Below, in pieces: positions 1 to 10,990 of a stretch of DNA of 64,000 nucleotides. The DNA comes from Agapanthus africanus (Eukaryota; Streptophyta; Magnoliopsida; Asparagales; Amaryllidaceae): positions 565,074,315 to 565,138,314 of the forward strand of contig CM057346.1 of the NCBI GenBank assembly GCA_030015575.1, given 5' to 3'. Below the pieces are notes generated by a model. The model worked only from the letters and a program-made list of their open reading frames with translations, searched no databases and was not told the origin of the DNA. The position numbers and the translations under genes are program-made. Position 1 is the first letter of the stretch. The number at the start of each line of letters is the position of its first letter.

Positions 1-1057
1 TAAGCTGAGAGAGAATCCCATTCTCTTTTAGATAATCTAGGAACTCACCGCTTAAGTATTCACCTCCTCGATCAGATCGAAGAATCTTAATACTTTTGCC
101 CGTTTGGTTCTCTACTTCGTGCTTATATTCTCTGAATTTCTCAAAAGCTTCAGACTTGTGTTTCATCAGAAACACATGTCCGTATCTAGAGAGATCGTCA
201 GTGAATGTAATGAAGTAGGAAGAACCGTTCCTGGCATGCGTAGACATGGGACCGCATACATCACTATGTATCAGTCCTAAAAGTTCGGTAACTCTTTCTC
301 CGTGTCCACTAAACGGAGCTTTGGTCATTTTTCCTTTGAGACATGAATGGCAAGTATTATAAGATGATAATTCGAACGGATTCAAATAACCATCTCTATG
401 TAACTTAGCCAGTCGTGTCGCATTGATATGACCAAGTCTACAATGCCACAAGAAGGATTCGTTCATATCTGAACTTTTCCTCTTGTGTGTGTTTTGTATA
501 TTTAGGACTGTATTCTGATTTAGAATGAATATGCCATTATGTAACGAGCCTGATGCAATCAACTTTTGATCTAGAAATATGTTCATAACATTATCATGTA
601 CTACAAAATTATATCCCTCTTTACTCAATAAAGAAACTGATATAATGTTGCACATCATGTTCGGTATATAATAGCACTCATTTAGAATCAGTGTATTACG
701 ACTTGGTAATACAAGGTGATATTCGCCAACTGCTTTGGCTACAATACTTGCACCGTTCCCTACTTGAACGGAATGATCACCTTTTCCCAGTTCTCTACCT
801 TTACGTAGCCCATGTAACTGTTTACATATGTGGGATCCTGATCCGGTATCTAATACCCAGGACGTAGGGTGAACTGAGAAACAGTTCTCAATAACTAACA
901 CACCTGAAGAAGATGCATCAACATGCATGTTCTTTTGGGCGGCGTGAGAATCCAGATATTCTCCTGTTTCCTGTTCAGTCTTATAACGCTTATAAGAAAG
1001 AACGGGTCTGACGTTCCCTTGCTCAGTACAATAATCAGGTTTAGTCAATACATCCAT
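1..1057 (-). CDS. Copia polyprotein: protease, GAG-pre-integrase, start of integrase (partial)
   Basis: I translated this on the minus strand from an ATG at 1057-1055; it stays open to the window edge (352 codons). The aspartic protease motif WVLDTGSGSHIC is followed by a GAG-pre-integrase zinc motif (LWHCRLGHI...TCHSCLKGKM, an H-x-x-H...C-x-x-C type site) and then the integrase core with its first Asp (IHSDVCGP) and second Asp (LRSDRGGEY). The third catalytic residue and reverse transcriptase lie off the left edge. The frame extends upstream of the ATG to about 1094, just after a pyrimidine-rich tract ending CAG that resembles a 3' splice site. In copy D the codon at the equivalent of 1092 is ATG; here it is ATT. 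No gag zinc knuckle precedes the protease. Confidence 0.9.
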   Translation of the reverse strand, partial: MDVLTKPDYCTEQGNVRPVLSYKRYKTEQETGEYLDSHAAQKNMHVDASSSGVLVIENCFSVHPTSWVLDTGSGSHICKQLHGLRKGRELGKGDHSVQVGNGASIVAKAVGEYHLVLPSRNTLILNECYYIPNMMCNIISVSLLSKEGYNFVVHDNVMNIFLDQKLIASGSLHNGIFILNQNTVLNIQNTHKRKSSDMNESFLWHCRLGHINATRLAKLHRDGYLNPFELSSYNTCHSCLKGKMTKAPFSGHGERVTELLGLIHSDVCGPMSTHARNGSSYFITFTDDLSRYGHVFLMKHKSEAFEKFREYKHEVENQTGKSIKILRSDRGGEYLSGEFLDYLKENGILSQL

Positions 1058-1534
1058 ATTATTATCTTGATTATGGCCTGAAATGGTCGCTACCTGGAGA
1101 GAGAGAGAAGAAAACACTTTAGCGTATGCTCTTGCAAGATTAGATTGGTTATTATCTTATCTAATCAGGATGTCGCCCACTGTTTTTATCAAATCTACCT
1201 TAAAACCCTAAAAGGTAAGATTAGCCGGGATTAATTACACCTTACAACTTCGTCAATCTTTCAGCCAGATCAGTGTCGGTACTTTGAGGGAGGTTCCCCG
1301 TGCTTTCGCACGGACCTAATTAAAGTAAACCTCGTTTTCCCAGAGGCGTAACCTCGTTAACACTTTTCTAGACACCTACTTGAATGACTAATTGTCCTGT
1401 GTAAAACTCTCCCGGAGTAACTCTTACTCGCAGTAGGTATCGGGATCCAACTATCTCATAGGAGGTATGCAATCTCATTGCAAATTTCAACACTTGAAAT
1501 TCCCGATAATATTTTTACCCCTAGCATCCTATGA

Positions 1535-1729
1535 CCTTGACGAAAGCCAACAAACCATAGTGCGCTAGTCAAGTTCAACCCGAACATTTCTTGATTGAAT
1601 TAAACCCAGCCGTACGTCCCTTGACGAAAGCCAACAAAGCCGCACGACTACCCTAACCCAATCTCATCATATGTAACAGATAAGTAATAATTAGCTACCG
1701 CACACTACGCCTTGACGAAAGCCAACAAA
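1535..1729 (-). repeat. Three dispersed copies of a 20-bp leader motif (Copia A)
   Basis: CCTTGACGAAAGCCAACAAA occurs exactly at 1535-1554, 1619-1638 and 1710-1729, at spacings of 84 and 91 bp, with unrelated sequence between. The equivalent motif is also present three times with similar spacing in Copia D (10310-10501), so the arrangement predates the split between the copies. Confidence 0.85.
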
Positions 1730-1870
1730 CGTAGCACGAATACTAAGTATTACCTATCTGAAATGTCGGAGGGCTACGCAGGTTTTTCAGAAAACCCTGA
1801 GCGTAATGAACTTGATATCGTCGTAGAATCATGTAGTTTTTGAAAAGGAGTGTTTTGAGGCTTTTCTTAG

Positions 1871-2113
1871 TTTCGCTAAAGGGGTCACTCCCGGTGAAGG
1901 GATCGTCGGCCCTTTCCTCATCGAATAAGGTGCAGGATATATCATATATACCGCTGTGCAAAGCAAAACACTAAAAGCAATCAAAAGACAAACCGCGTTT
2001 CGTAGCATCTGCCAGTTTTGCTAAAGGAGTCACTCCCGGTGAAAGGATCTCGGTCCTTTCCTCATCGAATAAGGTGCAGGATATATCGTATATATCACTG
2101 TGCAAAGCAAAAC
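1871..2113 (-). repeat. Tandem duplication of about 100 bp in Copia A leader
   Basis: Segments 1871-1970 and 2016-2113 match closely; both contain GTCACTCCCGGTGAA, CCTTTCCTCATCGAATAAGG and end in GCAAAGCAAAAC. They are separated by about 45 bp. Copia D has one visible equivalent, near its truncated left end (about 10040-10100). Confidence 0.85.
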
Positions 2114-3730
2114 TGTAGCTACCCTTTTTATAAAGTTTTTGATTCTACAACATCTTTAGGTTTCTTTTCTTTTATTAATCTCATTAATAAAAAACCCATC
2201 AGCTTATGCTTCCTAAGCATCACAGAAGAAACGAAAGCAGTAATATTTATATATCAGCATATATATATAGTATAAGCATTCGTCTCAGGCAGTAATATGA
2301 TCTCATCACAGAACATTGCAGCAGAAGAACATATATGAAATATTGGATATACTAGGACGTCCGTGTTTTCAATACGAGCCTGTATAAAACACGGATTCCA
2401 CGGTCGCGACGAATAGCCAAACCCACATCCCAAGACCCCTACGAGAGCGGCAAGTAACTCTGCCAATTCTAGGGTTAGGAGACCCGGTCTCAACTCCTCG
2501 AGATGGCCTCCCACTGGACCCTAGAACCCGGTTACTTGTGCTCCCCTCCTTGGGTCTACCTAATGCGGAAAAGTAAATAATATACACTGGTGACATCAAC
2601 CGCAACCTGGAAGTGCCCCAAATAAAAGAATATTACATTACAAAAGAATTTTACATGAATGAAAATAAAAACCCTCATCTCACATAAAACCCCCGGCTAT
2701 TCTGATCGCGACGATCCAATATAACATATCACAGCAACACATAATATCTCATATCATCAACGTAAGCAAGTATGCGTATCCCGATTGTCGTTGATATATA
2801 GCAACCAAACCGGCGATATCACATATTACACTTACGGTCACAGAAAGGAAAGTGTAAAACTACAATATTTGGAATCCACAATCACTTTAGACATCGTAAA
2901 TCCGAAATATCACATACTTCGTATTTCATGCCTAACTCTATGAATTCCACATATTATATCACATTCCAGATAAATATACGGTATTAAACTATTTGAACAG
3001 ATAATCAAACACCCAAAATTTCCCGAAGTGCTCAACTCTTGAGCGGAGTTCAAATAATCCCAGAATATGTCACAGTACCAGTGATCCAGCCGTAGAAGGG
3101 CCAAGCCAACGCCTCACATGTGGCACGCCGTACTGCCCCAAACCCGAAGGTTCAAAAGGCAGTTCAAGACGGTCACATAATCGAGTTAAGGTTTGTTGTC
3201 TTCTAGAGGGTCCACCGCTTAACTTGTACAATTTTCCGAAAGATTTAAACCCAATAAAAATTCAACGCTTGAAAGTTTGCCGTGCCGGAATAAAGTGGGT
3301 TAATGATATCCGTTCAACCAGTTTAACAGTTTCTAAATATCCGGAAAGAAATACGAATTTAAATATTCCGATCGAATCTACGATCACAAAATAAACCCCA
3401 GATTTTATAAACACCTGAGACAGATTAAAAATATCCAGAACCATCAGCAAGTACCTACGGTCATTACCATCAAATCCACGTGTCCCAATCCTACAGTTAG
3501 GCCGCTGAACCACCGCGAGAACCTAGTTAATGCCGCGGATCCGCGCTTGTATGGTGGAATTGTGGGCACGTGTTTCATGGTAATTCTTTGAATTGCCTGC
3601 TGATTTTTTTACATATTTTTAATTCAGAAAAATCCCAAAATTTAAAAAATTTCCAGAGAGGGGTCCATTTTGTCCGTTTCGGGTTCGATCGGAGTTTTAA
3701 CTTCGTAAACACATCGCCTAATGCTCTAGC

Positions 3731-3745
3731 TAGGCTCTGATACCA
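3731..3745 (-). other. Primer binding site, tRNA-Met type
   Basis: On the minus strand this reads TGGTATCAGAGCCTA, the standard plant Copia PBS complementary to initiator tRNA-Met. One base separates it from the LTR end (...CCCTACA). It fixes the element's orientation and LTR boundary. Confidence 0.95.
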
Positions 3746-3746
3746 C

Positions 3747-5943
3747 TGTAGGGTTCCTAGGCACTCTTGTGAAGGTTCTTAAGGCATCAAACATGCCCGG
3801 ATTAAATTTTAGACGTGTCGAACAACCCAAAGCCGGGATCTTTGCTAGATTATTAGGGTTTAATATGCAATAAGATAACTTTTATCTAAGTGTGAGGGAT
3901 TACAACCTTTGTAGTCCGCTCCTTCACTTCACAAGCTCCGAGTAGAAGTCCCTTTGCCGCGATCCACGATCTCCCGGACTCATGAGAGGCTCCACGACTC
4001 GAACGATCCATTCTAGCTTGTCGTAATCCAAATCTACGATGATCTACCTTGAAGTTGCTTCGACTCAAGCTATCTCACTCAAAAGAGAAGAACACCCTAA
4101 TCCCAAGGGCTAGATGAGATGAGGATGAGAGAGTAGTGATTTTGCTTTCTTTTTATATCATTTTCTCATAATCTTTCATCACATAAGAATTTTCAAGAGA
4201 GCTTCTTCAAGAGAGAAGAAGAAGAAGATAATGGATAAAGAATAATGATAATCATAATCCTTTTCTTTTGTGATGAATAGAATAAAACATATGATTGAAT
4301 TATTAACCATGGTCAAGGATGATTGGATGAAAATGAGTAGAGAAACAACTAGGGTTAGGGTTTGGTTTGGTTTAGAATGTGTCATCACAAAAGATCTTTG
4401 TAATGACAAAAGAAGAAACCTTCTAGAAAGTGCATGAAGCAACTAAACCAAATTAAACCTTAACCTCAATTAATCATCCTTAAACACGTTTAACAATTAA
4501 TCATATCATGTCACAATAATATATATCACATATATAATATATATTTGCAACAAAAGAAAATAATACAATTAACATATATCGCATATATATCAATGTATCA
4601 TCCACTGAGAAAATGAAATAATAAAGCAAGCCAATATTAGTTAATATAATAATATATCATATATATTATTATATATTAAATCATCGAATCAACACTTGAT
4701 CCGACGATCCGGCTATATCGAATATTACCGACTAATATATCATGTACCGATTCATCGAATCAACACTTGATCCGATGACCCGGTTCATATCTAAATATCC
4801 TGAGAATATAATACGGTATCCCATATCGCATTATTCTCGTTCCTGCGCATATCACATATGTGCCACTACTCTGTTTCGCCTGAGCCAAGAAACCTCTGTG
4901 TAGGACTCTAAAGAATCGTCAATACGCCGGTAGCAGGTGATGATCATATCAAACACCCACAAGCTGCAAGCGGTCAGCTAAACGTAACAGCCACCCAGGT
5001 ATTGAGCGATCAGAAGATCAACAAGCTAGCCTGTGCGTTCTCCTGTGAATCCAACCAGTAACACTCCCGTACAGTCCGGTCTGTTCGTCTGATATGTCGC
5101 ATATCAAGTCTAGGGGTGGTATACGTCAGACCCCAGTAACCGATAAGCCGTGTCGATGTGTGGCTCATAACGGGTCGAGAAACTACTAGTAACACTTACC
5201 AGTAAATCTCCATATCAGCCCTGGCCAGGGACTTCCAGTTATAGCCAATCGAACACAGCACAACATCAACTCCCTATACCGGGAGAGACGAATCCCCTCC
5301 TATCGCTCATTGCCTCCATGTGATTCGGGACTGTACCCAAAAGCCACCGTTTTGCACGCCCTCTTGGACGTGGTAAGGTGGAAATCAAAGCACAGTGGGA
5401 ATCACACAAGACTCCATGACGATCTCGGGTCTACAGACTACCCTGTACCTGTGTCACCGGAGAACTGCCATCTGACGTGTGGTATATCACCATCTGGGAG
5501 TTCTCGGCGAGTCCGTCCAGTGTACCCAGTCTCCACTGAGCACCCGTACACCATCTCTGATGTCAAACACCGATGGATATGGGATCATCCATCGCCCATC
5601 ATATGGGTCAAGATGCGTATACGCTAGTCTACTCTGGTGTATCGATGCCCTGTCTCGATATACCCTCGACTAGGAACAGTTATAGGATGTACTCATCGAC
5701 TACCGCGGCCCCACTAGTATGATCTCATCATAGTCCCAGTAGTCGAGTACAAGTCCTAAGGGCTTTATCAACATGTGAGAGTAAAACAGTAAACCAATAC
5801 AAGTCAACATGTTAAGATAAAGTGAAACCAAATAGCATACTATCATGACGAGCAAGAAAGTCATCTCTATATATAACCAAGCATCCATTATAATATACAT
5901 CATATGTACAACAATGGCCTCTAGGGCATATACATAACTAACA
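3747..5943 (-). repeat. 5' LTR of Copia A (2197 bp)
   Basis: On the minus strand the LTR begins TGTTAGTTATATG and ends CCCTACA next to the PBS. At 2.2 kb it is long for Copia. A second copy of the same subfamily is the solo LTR at 42454-44620 and is collinear along its whole length. More distant relatives are LTR C (8013-10027) and LTR D (27948-29978). Confidence 0.92.
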
Positions 5944-6645
5944 CGCTCATCGAAATGATGCTCCGATCCCTGGAATCATGCTCCGCTCATCGGAATGATG
6001 CTCCGATCCTTGGAATCATGCTCCGCTTATCGGAATGATGCTCCGATCCTTGGAATCATGCTCCGCTCTTCGGAATGATGCTCCGATCCTTGGAATCATG
6101 CTCCGCTCATCGGAATGATGCTCTGATCCCTGGAATCATGCTCCGCTCATCGGAATGATGCTCCGATCCCTGGAATCATGCTCCGCTCTTCGGAATGATG
6201 CTCTGATCCCTGGAATCATGCTCCGCTCATCGGAATGATGCTCCGATCCTTGGAATGATGCTCCGCTCATCGGAATGATGCTCCGATCCCTGGAATGATG
6301 CTCCGCTCATCGGAATGATGCTCCGATCCTTGGAATCATGATCCGCTCTTCGGAATGATGCTCCGATCCTTGGAATCATGCTCCGCTCATCGGAATGATG
6401 CTCCGATCCCTGGAATGATTCTCCGCTCATCAGAATGATACTCCGATCCCTGGAATGATTCTCCGCTCTTCGGAATGATGCTCCGATCCTTGGAATCATG
6501 CCTCTACTCTTCGGAATTATGCTTCGACTCTTCGGAATGATGCTCCGACGTTGGAATTATGCTCCGCGAATCGGAATGATGCTCCGATCCCCGGGAATCA
6601 TGCTCCCCGGGATGATGCTCCGCCCCCGGAATGATGTTCCACCTC
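5944..6645 (+). repeat. 40-bp minisatellite (Gypsy B 3' UTR)
   Basis: About 17 head-to-tail copies of a 40-bp unit, each made of two related 20-bp halves (CTCCGCTCATCGGAATGATG and CTCCGATCCCTGGAATCATG). The last units (6500-6650) degenerate. Open frames through the array (for example 6227-6499 minus and 6498-6854 plus) are by-products of the repeat. Confidence 0.95.
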
Positions 6646-6708
6646 GAAATTCAGCTTCAAGATCCATCAATTTCGTGCACACAACTCATGCATGCGGTGT
6701 GCATTCAT

Positions 6709-6720
6709 TGATGGGGGGCA
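6709..6720 (+). other. Polypurine tract of Gypsy B
   Basis: TGATGGGGGGCA lies three bases before the LTR start TGTTAGGG. The same tract precedes the 3' LTR of element E (26385-26393), where it lies before TATTGGG. Confidence 0.8.
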
Positions 6721-7033
6721 CTTTGTTAGGGTCAAAATTTGCACCCCGGTTGACCGAGTCAAGGTCAACCCCAAGCCAGGTGGGCCCAAGCCAGGTTAAG
6801 CGGGCCCATGCCCAAGTCGAACCCGCGGCCAGCCTCCTCCATGCCAAAATATAGATCATGTAATAAATAATTTTTATGTAATTTTTTATACATGAATGTA
6901 TGCAAAATGGGCATAAAGCCAATATTTTGTAAGCCCAAGGCTTATGTGCAAAAATGAAATGGCACATGAGCCATAGGATGGGCAAAATGCCATTTTTGTA
7001 AAGCCCAATGGGCTATATGTAAATATGTAAGCC

Positions 7034-7040
7034 TATAAAA
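7034..7040 (+). promoter_or_regulatory. Candidate TATA box in LTR B
   Basis: TATAAAA within GCCTATAAAAGGC, followed by an A/C-rich stretch with CTCTCAAAAACC. The equivalent position in the E 3' LTR is CCTATAAAGG (about 26700). This is inferred from motif and position in the LTR. Confidence 0.6.
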
Positions 7041-7384
7041 GGCAACATGATGATGAATAAAGAGATACTTTTCATTCTCTCAAAAACCTAGGCTTTGTGC
7101 CTCTTTCCCATTTCTGAAGGTTTCAAACCTTCTTCTTTTTTTTGTGAATTAAATCAAGAGTTTTACTCTCCCTTTTCCAAAACTAAATAGTTTTTCACCA
7201 CAAAACCAACAAAAGGGAACTTGGATCTGTCATTAGATCTCAAAAAGAAGAGATTTTTAGATCTCACATCTCTTGATCCAGCCAACAGAGGAGGAAGAAG
7301 AAGAACCCATTTCCTCAACCAAAACATTTATAGGAGTTTAACTCCACTCTAAACCCTATTTCTGGGACTAAAAGCCCCTTTTTC

Positions 7385-7525
7385 TCGCTAGCGCCCAACG
7401 CTCGAGCGCAAAGCGCCCGCCTGCCGATACATGACGCGCTTGCGCTCAAGCGCCCGCGTGCCGACACGTGGCGCGCTTGCGCCTAAGCGCACAGCCCCTA
7501 AGCGCACAACGCTCAAGACGCTGGC
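7385..7525 (+). repeat. GC-rich 37-bp minisatellite in LTR B
   Basis: GCGCCCGC followed by TGCCGA and a CGCGCTTGCGC core recurs at 37-bp spacing (for example starts at 7413 and 7450), with flanking degenerate units. The same 37-bp period is present in the E 3' LTR (27321-27450), so the array is a family feature. Confidence 0.75.
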
Positions 7526-7556
7526 CCCACGCATCCTTTGGATGCCTTTTCCCCAT

Positions 7557-7615
7557 CTTATATATATATATATCTATATATATATATATATAAATATAGA
7601 CACACACACACATAC
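7557..7615. repeat. (TA)n / (CA)n microsatellite
   Basis: An almost uninterrupted TATATA run (7558-7595) followed by ACACACACAC, inside LTR B. Confidence 0.9.
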
Positions 7616-8012
7616 ACCACGATATTGTCCCTGATAGAAAAAAATTTCTAACGGGGCGCTGCCCCGCACCCCGCAAGGGGGCTGCTAGCCCCCTTGACCC
7701 CCAGCCCGCTATTTGGGGAGCGGGACCCCCGTAAAAACTCTGTGTGGCTCCCGATATATCCAAAAATCCCTTTCAAAACACAACACACGTACACTGCACA
7801 TTGAGTTCGCATGGCTAGTTTAATCCGTCAATCGGAGGTTCCCTCGCTCCAAAGGCGAGGGGTAATTAACGGCAGTTTAGTCCGCGGCTGCCGGAGATTC
7901 GGATCCCCATAATCAATAAACCCCAGCCTACCATAAGCAGGAGGAATCTGTAATGCGCCTGACAAGCGCGCACGTATTCCCATCTCAATGGGGTGACGAA
8001 AAACACCCTACA

Positions 8013-10027
8013 CGGATCTTAACCATAAACCTAAATAGCATGTAAGGGTTCTATCTACTATGATAGAAAGTATACCTAAAGAAACCAAGTCCTTCGGGTC
8101 TTTGATCCTCTCCTTAAGCTCCTCGATGGAAGTATGGATCGTGCTTGAACTTCGGCCTCCTCGCGTCAATGATGTTCCACCCGAGAGTGCCAACCAAGAG
8201 ATTCTACCTCCTAATTGAGGTAACTAGAATACTTAGCTTGCTAATCTAAGTAGACAAGAGTGTGTAGAGTATGAAGATGGATTTATTTGTCTCTTGAAAC
8301 TCCGGGATTCTCAACACATGAGAACTTTTAGGGTTAGTAGTGAGGAAGAAGAAGAGAGCTAACCTGAGAGCTCACTTGAGGAAAGAGAAAATCATTTATG
8401 ATAAATGATAATGATCAAATGAAATATGAGATGGCTCCCTTGACATAACCACAAGCATGGCACCAAAAATATCTAGGTCAAAAAATATCTCACCAAAATA
8501 TCTAAGTCAAATAGTCAAACTAAGTCAAGTGGTCAAGCCAAGTCAAAATGTCAAACAAAGTCAAGTAGTCAAAAATAGTAGCCATGCTTTAATTATCATT
8601 TATCAAAATAACAAATACTTTCCTCCACCTCATAATTGTTTTAATCAAGTAAATGGTCAAAACCCTAATGAGGTGTCTCCTTCTGTGCTCCTCTCATCCG
8701 TATATACATACCCGCATTCGTGTTCCGAGAAACACGAATACAAAGAGATGAAACTGATCCATCAATATAACACTAGGATCTGGCTTAAACCAAAGCCCAC
8801 TAGTATTATCCACCCGATCATCATACGCGCACAATTGTACGTAAGTGATCGAAGTCCTACCGTAAAATCATACGGCCTCTACACCTTTTGCCCAGTGCAG
8901 GGAAACTCTCTGTGTGGGACTCTAAAGACTCGACACTACGCTGACAGTGGGTTTAACCACATGCACGTCAGCGGCACTAGTTGTACGTAACGGCTACCCA
9001 GGTACCTGTCGAAAAGGAAGGTCGACGAGCAAACTCGTCCGAACTCTTACTGAGCCTATCCATGACAATATCCGTACAGTCCGGTCTCTTCGTCAAAGAG
9101 TATCGCATACCGGGTCTAAGGGGGTGGTGAACGTCAAACCCTAATAACCTGATAAGTTGTGCTGATGTGGCTCATGACCAATCCGGGAAACTACTGATCA
9201 ACCTATCAGGAAATCCCAACTGCATTGGCCAAGGTCTTATAGTCCTGACCAATCAATCACTGTGCGATATCAACTCCCAATACTGGGAGAGACGAATCCC
9301 CAACAATCGCTCACTGCCTCCATGTGGCTCGGGACTATACCCAACCAAAACCTGTTTGCACGCCTCAGTAGAGCCGTGGTAGGGTAGTGATCAAAGCATA
9401 GTGGGAACTCACACGAGACAAATGACGATCTCAGGTCCAAAGACTAACCTGTACACATGTCACCCGAGAACTTCCATCTGACGATAGGTATAGTACCAAC
9501 TGGAAGTTCTCCACGAGTCCGTCTAGTGTACTCACACCCAGTATGCACCTGTATACGATCTTAGGTGCATCTGACCAATGGCTGCGGGACCAACCATTGC
9601 CCCTTGTCGGGGCTAGAAGCGTATACACTAGTCTACTCTGGAGTATCAATGCCCAGTCTCGATACTCACGCGACTAAGGACCATTTAAAGATGTGCTTAT
9701 GAACTACCCTACTCCCACAAGTATGATCGCCATCATAACGTAGGTAGTCAAGCAAGATCCTACAGGCTTTATCAACATGTGGTTGACATATGTAATATAT
9801 GCACATGTTAAAAAAAAAGCAAACCATAATAGTATACTACTGTATCGAGTCATTATCAATATGTGCAAGCAAGATAAAACATCAATAGAAATAAATACAC
9901 ATATCCTGATAAATACTTCCCAAACAATATACTATATAACTGAGCAAGATTGTCATGTACATACATATCCCAAGCATCCATCTGTATACATATACAATAA
10001 TGGCCTCTATGGCATACATATCCAACA
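8013..10027 (-). repeat. Copia LTR C, truncated, minus orientation
   Basis: On the minus strand it starts TGTTGGATATGTATGCC at 10027 and is collinear with LTR D (27948-29978) until it is cut off at 8013 by Gypsy B. By comparison with D about 110 bp of its 3' end is missing here; that part should lie left of Gypsy B and outside the window. It is in the opposite orientation to the adjoining Copia D internal sequence, so it cannot be D's own 5' LTR in normal arrangement. It is either a solo LTR or the end of another element inserted in D's leader, or the product of an inversion. Right flank GTATT. Confidence 0.85.
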
Positions 10028-10990
10028 GTATTCAGTTATGAATATCCTGCACCTCATTCGACGAGGGAAGAGCCTTGATCCCTTCACGGGGGTTTCGCTC
10101 TTAAGCAAAAGTTTGTGTTACTATAAATTACTCGGTTTTCATCAAAACCGCTAGTTTCCAAAAGCGGAGCCTAAACCACTCCTTTTTCAACAAAACTACT
10201 CGGTTCCTTCAACGATATCAAGTTCATTACGTTAAAGGATTTGTTCGCCAGAAACCCAGCCGCAACCCTCCGTCATTTCTTACAAGTATCACCTAGTATT
10301 CGTGCTGCGTTTGTTGACCTTGTCAAGGCGTAGTGTAGGGTAGCTGAGTGGTGCTTATTTGTAGCATACGATGCGATTAACTAAGACAATCGCATAGCTT
10401 TATTGACCTTGTCAAGGGCTTATGCGGGTGGGGCTAGGGTAATCAAGATAATAACGGGTTGAACTTGATTAGCGACTTATGGTTTGTTGACCTTGTCAAG
10501 GTCATAGGTCGTTAGGGGCAAAAACCACATCGAGAGTTTCAAATATACAGGAAATTTGCTAGTGTTGCATACCTTCTGGAGTATGGTAACTAGAGTAGCT
10601 TCCATCTAGGTTATCACGCGATGATAGTTGGATCTCGATCCTACTAATGAGTAGGATTACTCTTGGGAGATATTTTTCACTTCACAATTAGCTAACCTAT
10701 TACGTGTCTAGAAAAGTGTTAACGGGGCTACGCATCTGCGGAAACGAGGTTCATTTTAATTAGGTCCGTGCGATAGAACGGGGAACCTCCCTCGGAGTAC
10801 CAACACTCACCTAGCTGAACGGTTAGTGAACTTGTAAGGTGCGAATGATCTCGACTAATTCTCCTTTTATGGTTTGGAGGAGAATTCGAGAAAACAGTGA
10901 GAGTCATCCTGATCAGATAAACTAATAGCCAATCTAATTTTGCAAGAGCGCAGGCTGAGTGTTTCTTTTCTCTCTCTCCAGGTAGCAACC
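10028..10990 (+). other. Leader of Copia D with three palindromic motifs
   Basis: Homologous to the protease-proximal half of the Copia A leader. TTGACCTTGTCAAGG occurs at three sites (10310-10328, 10398-10417, 10483-10501), each containing the perfect hairpin TTGAC-CTT-GTCAA. A CT-rich tract ending CCAG (about 10970-10980) precedes the ATG at 10991, resembling a 3' splice site. No gag coding sequence is visible. Confidence 0.7.

Larger units (their letters stand above)
1058..3730 (-). other. Long non-coding leader of Copia A
   Basis: This 2.7-kb stretch lies between PBS and protease. Only scattered open frames below 90 codons occur, with none resembling Copia gag. It holds three dispersed copies of a 20-bp motif, a 100-bp tandem duplication and, near 1100, a CT-rich tract ending in CAG just before the coding frame. 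The half nearest the protease is conserved with the leader of Copia D (10028-10980). It is probably a packaging or untranslated leader, possibly with an intron. This is inferred from conservation only. Confidence 0.6.
1..5943 (-). mobile_element. Copia LTR retrotransposon A (5' part, runs off left edge)
   Basis: Read on the minus strand, the order is LTR (5943 to 3747), a 1-nt spacer, a tRNA-Met PBS (3745-3731), a leader of about 2.6 kb, then protease and integrase coding sequence running off the window at position 1. The outer LTR end is flanked by CGCTC (5944-5948), and the element interrupts the 40-bp minisatellite of Gypsy B. The second TSD copy and the 3' LTR lie outside the window. The visible polyprotein has no stops, so A looks younger than its relative D. 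No gag gene is recognisable between the PBS and the protease. The Copia assignment is firm; the lineage is not assigned. Confidence 0.9.
5944..8012 (+). mobile_element. Gypsy LTR retrotransposon B (3' end only)
   Basis: The 3' end of a plus-strand Gypsy element: a minisatellite in the 3' untranslated region, a polypurine tract and a complete 3' LTR. The internal part lies to the left of the Copia A insertion, outside the window. The LTR resembles that of element E (shared start GTCAAAA..TGCACCCCGGTTGA, shared end GACGAAAAACACCC), so B belongs to the same Tat-type family. The right flank, CGGAT (8013-8017), lies inside Copia LTR C, which B appears to have entered. Confidence 0.85.
6724..8012 (+). 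repeat. 3' LTR of Gypsy B (1289 bp)
   Basis: Begins TGTTAGGGTC and ends ACACCCTACA. It carries a TATA-like CCTATAAAAGG, a GC-rich 37-bp minisatellite, a (TA)n run and the family-specific tail GACGAAAAACACCC. It aligns with the 3' LTR of E (26399-27869), with length differences mostly in low-complexity tracts. Confidence 0.88.

Noticed and set aside
5944..6645. Possible CRISPR-like array
   Set aside because: Units are contiguous with no unique spacers, the DNA is plant nuclear, and a minisatellite in a retrotransposon explains it.
6227..6854. ORFs through the 40-bp minisatellite
   Set aside because: Products of the repeat; the translated units are simple repeats and are part of the Gypsy B 3' UTR.
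7431..7763. ORFs over the GC-rich minisatellite and (TA)n run in LTR B
   Set aside because: Low-complexity translation of repeats inside an LTR.
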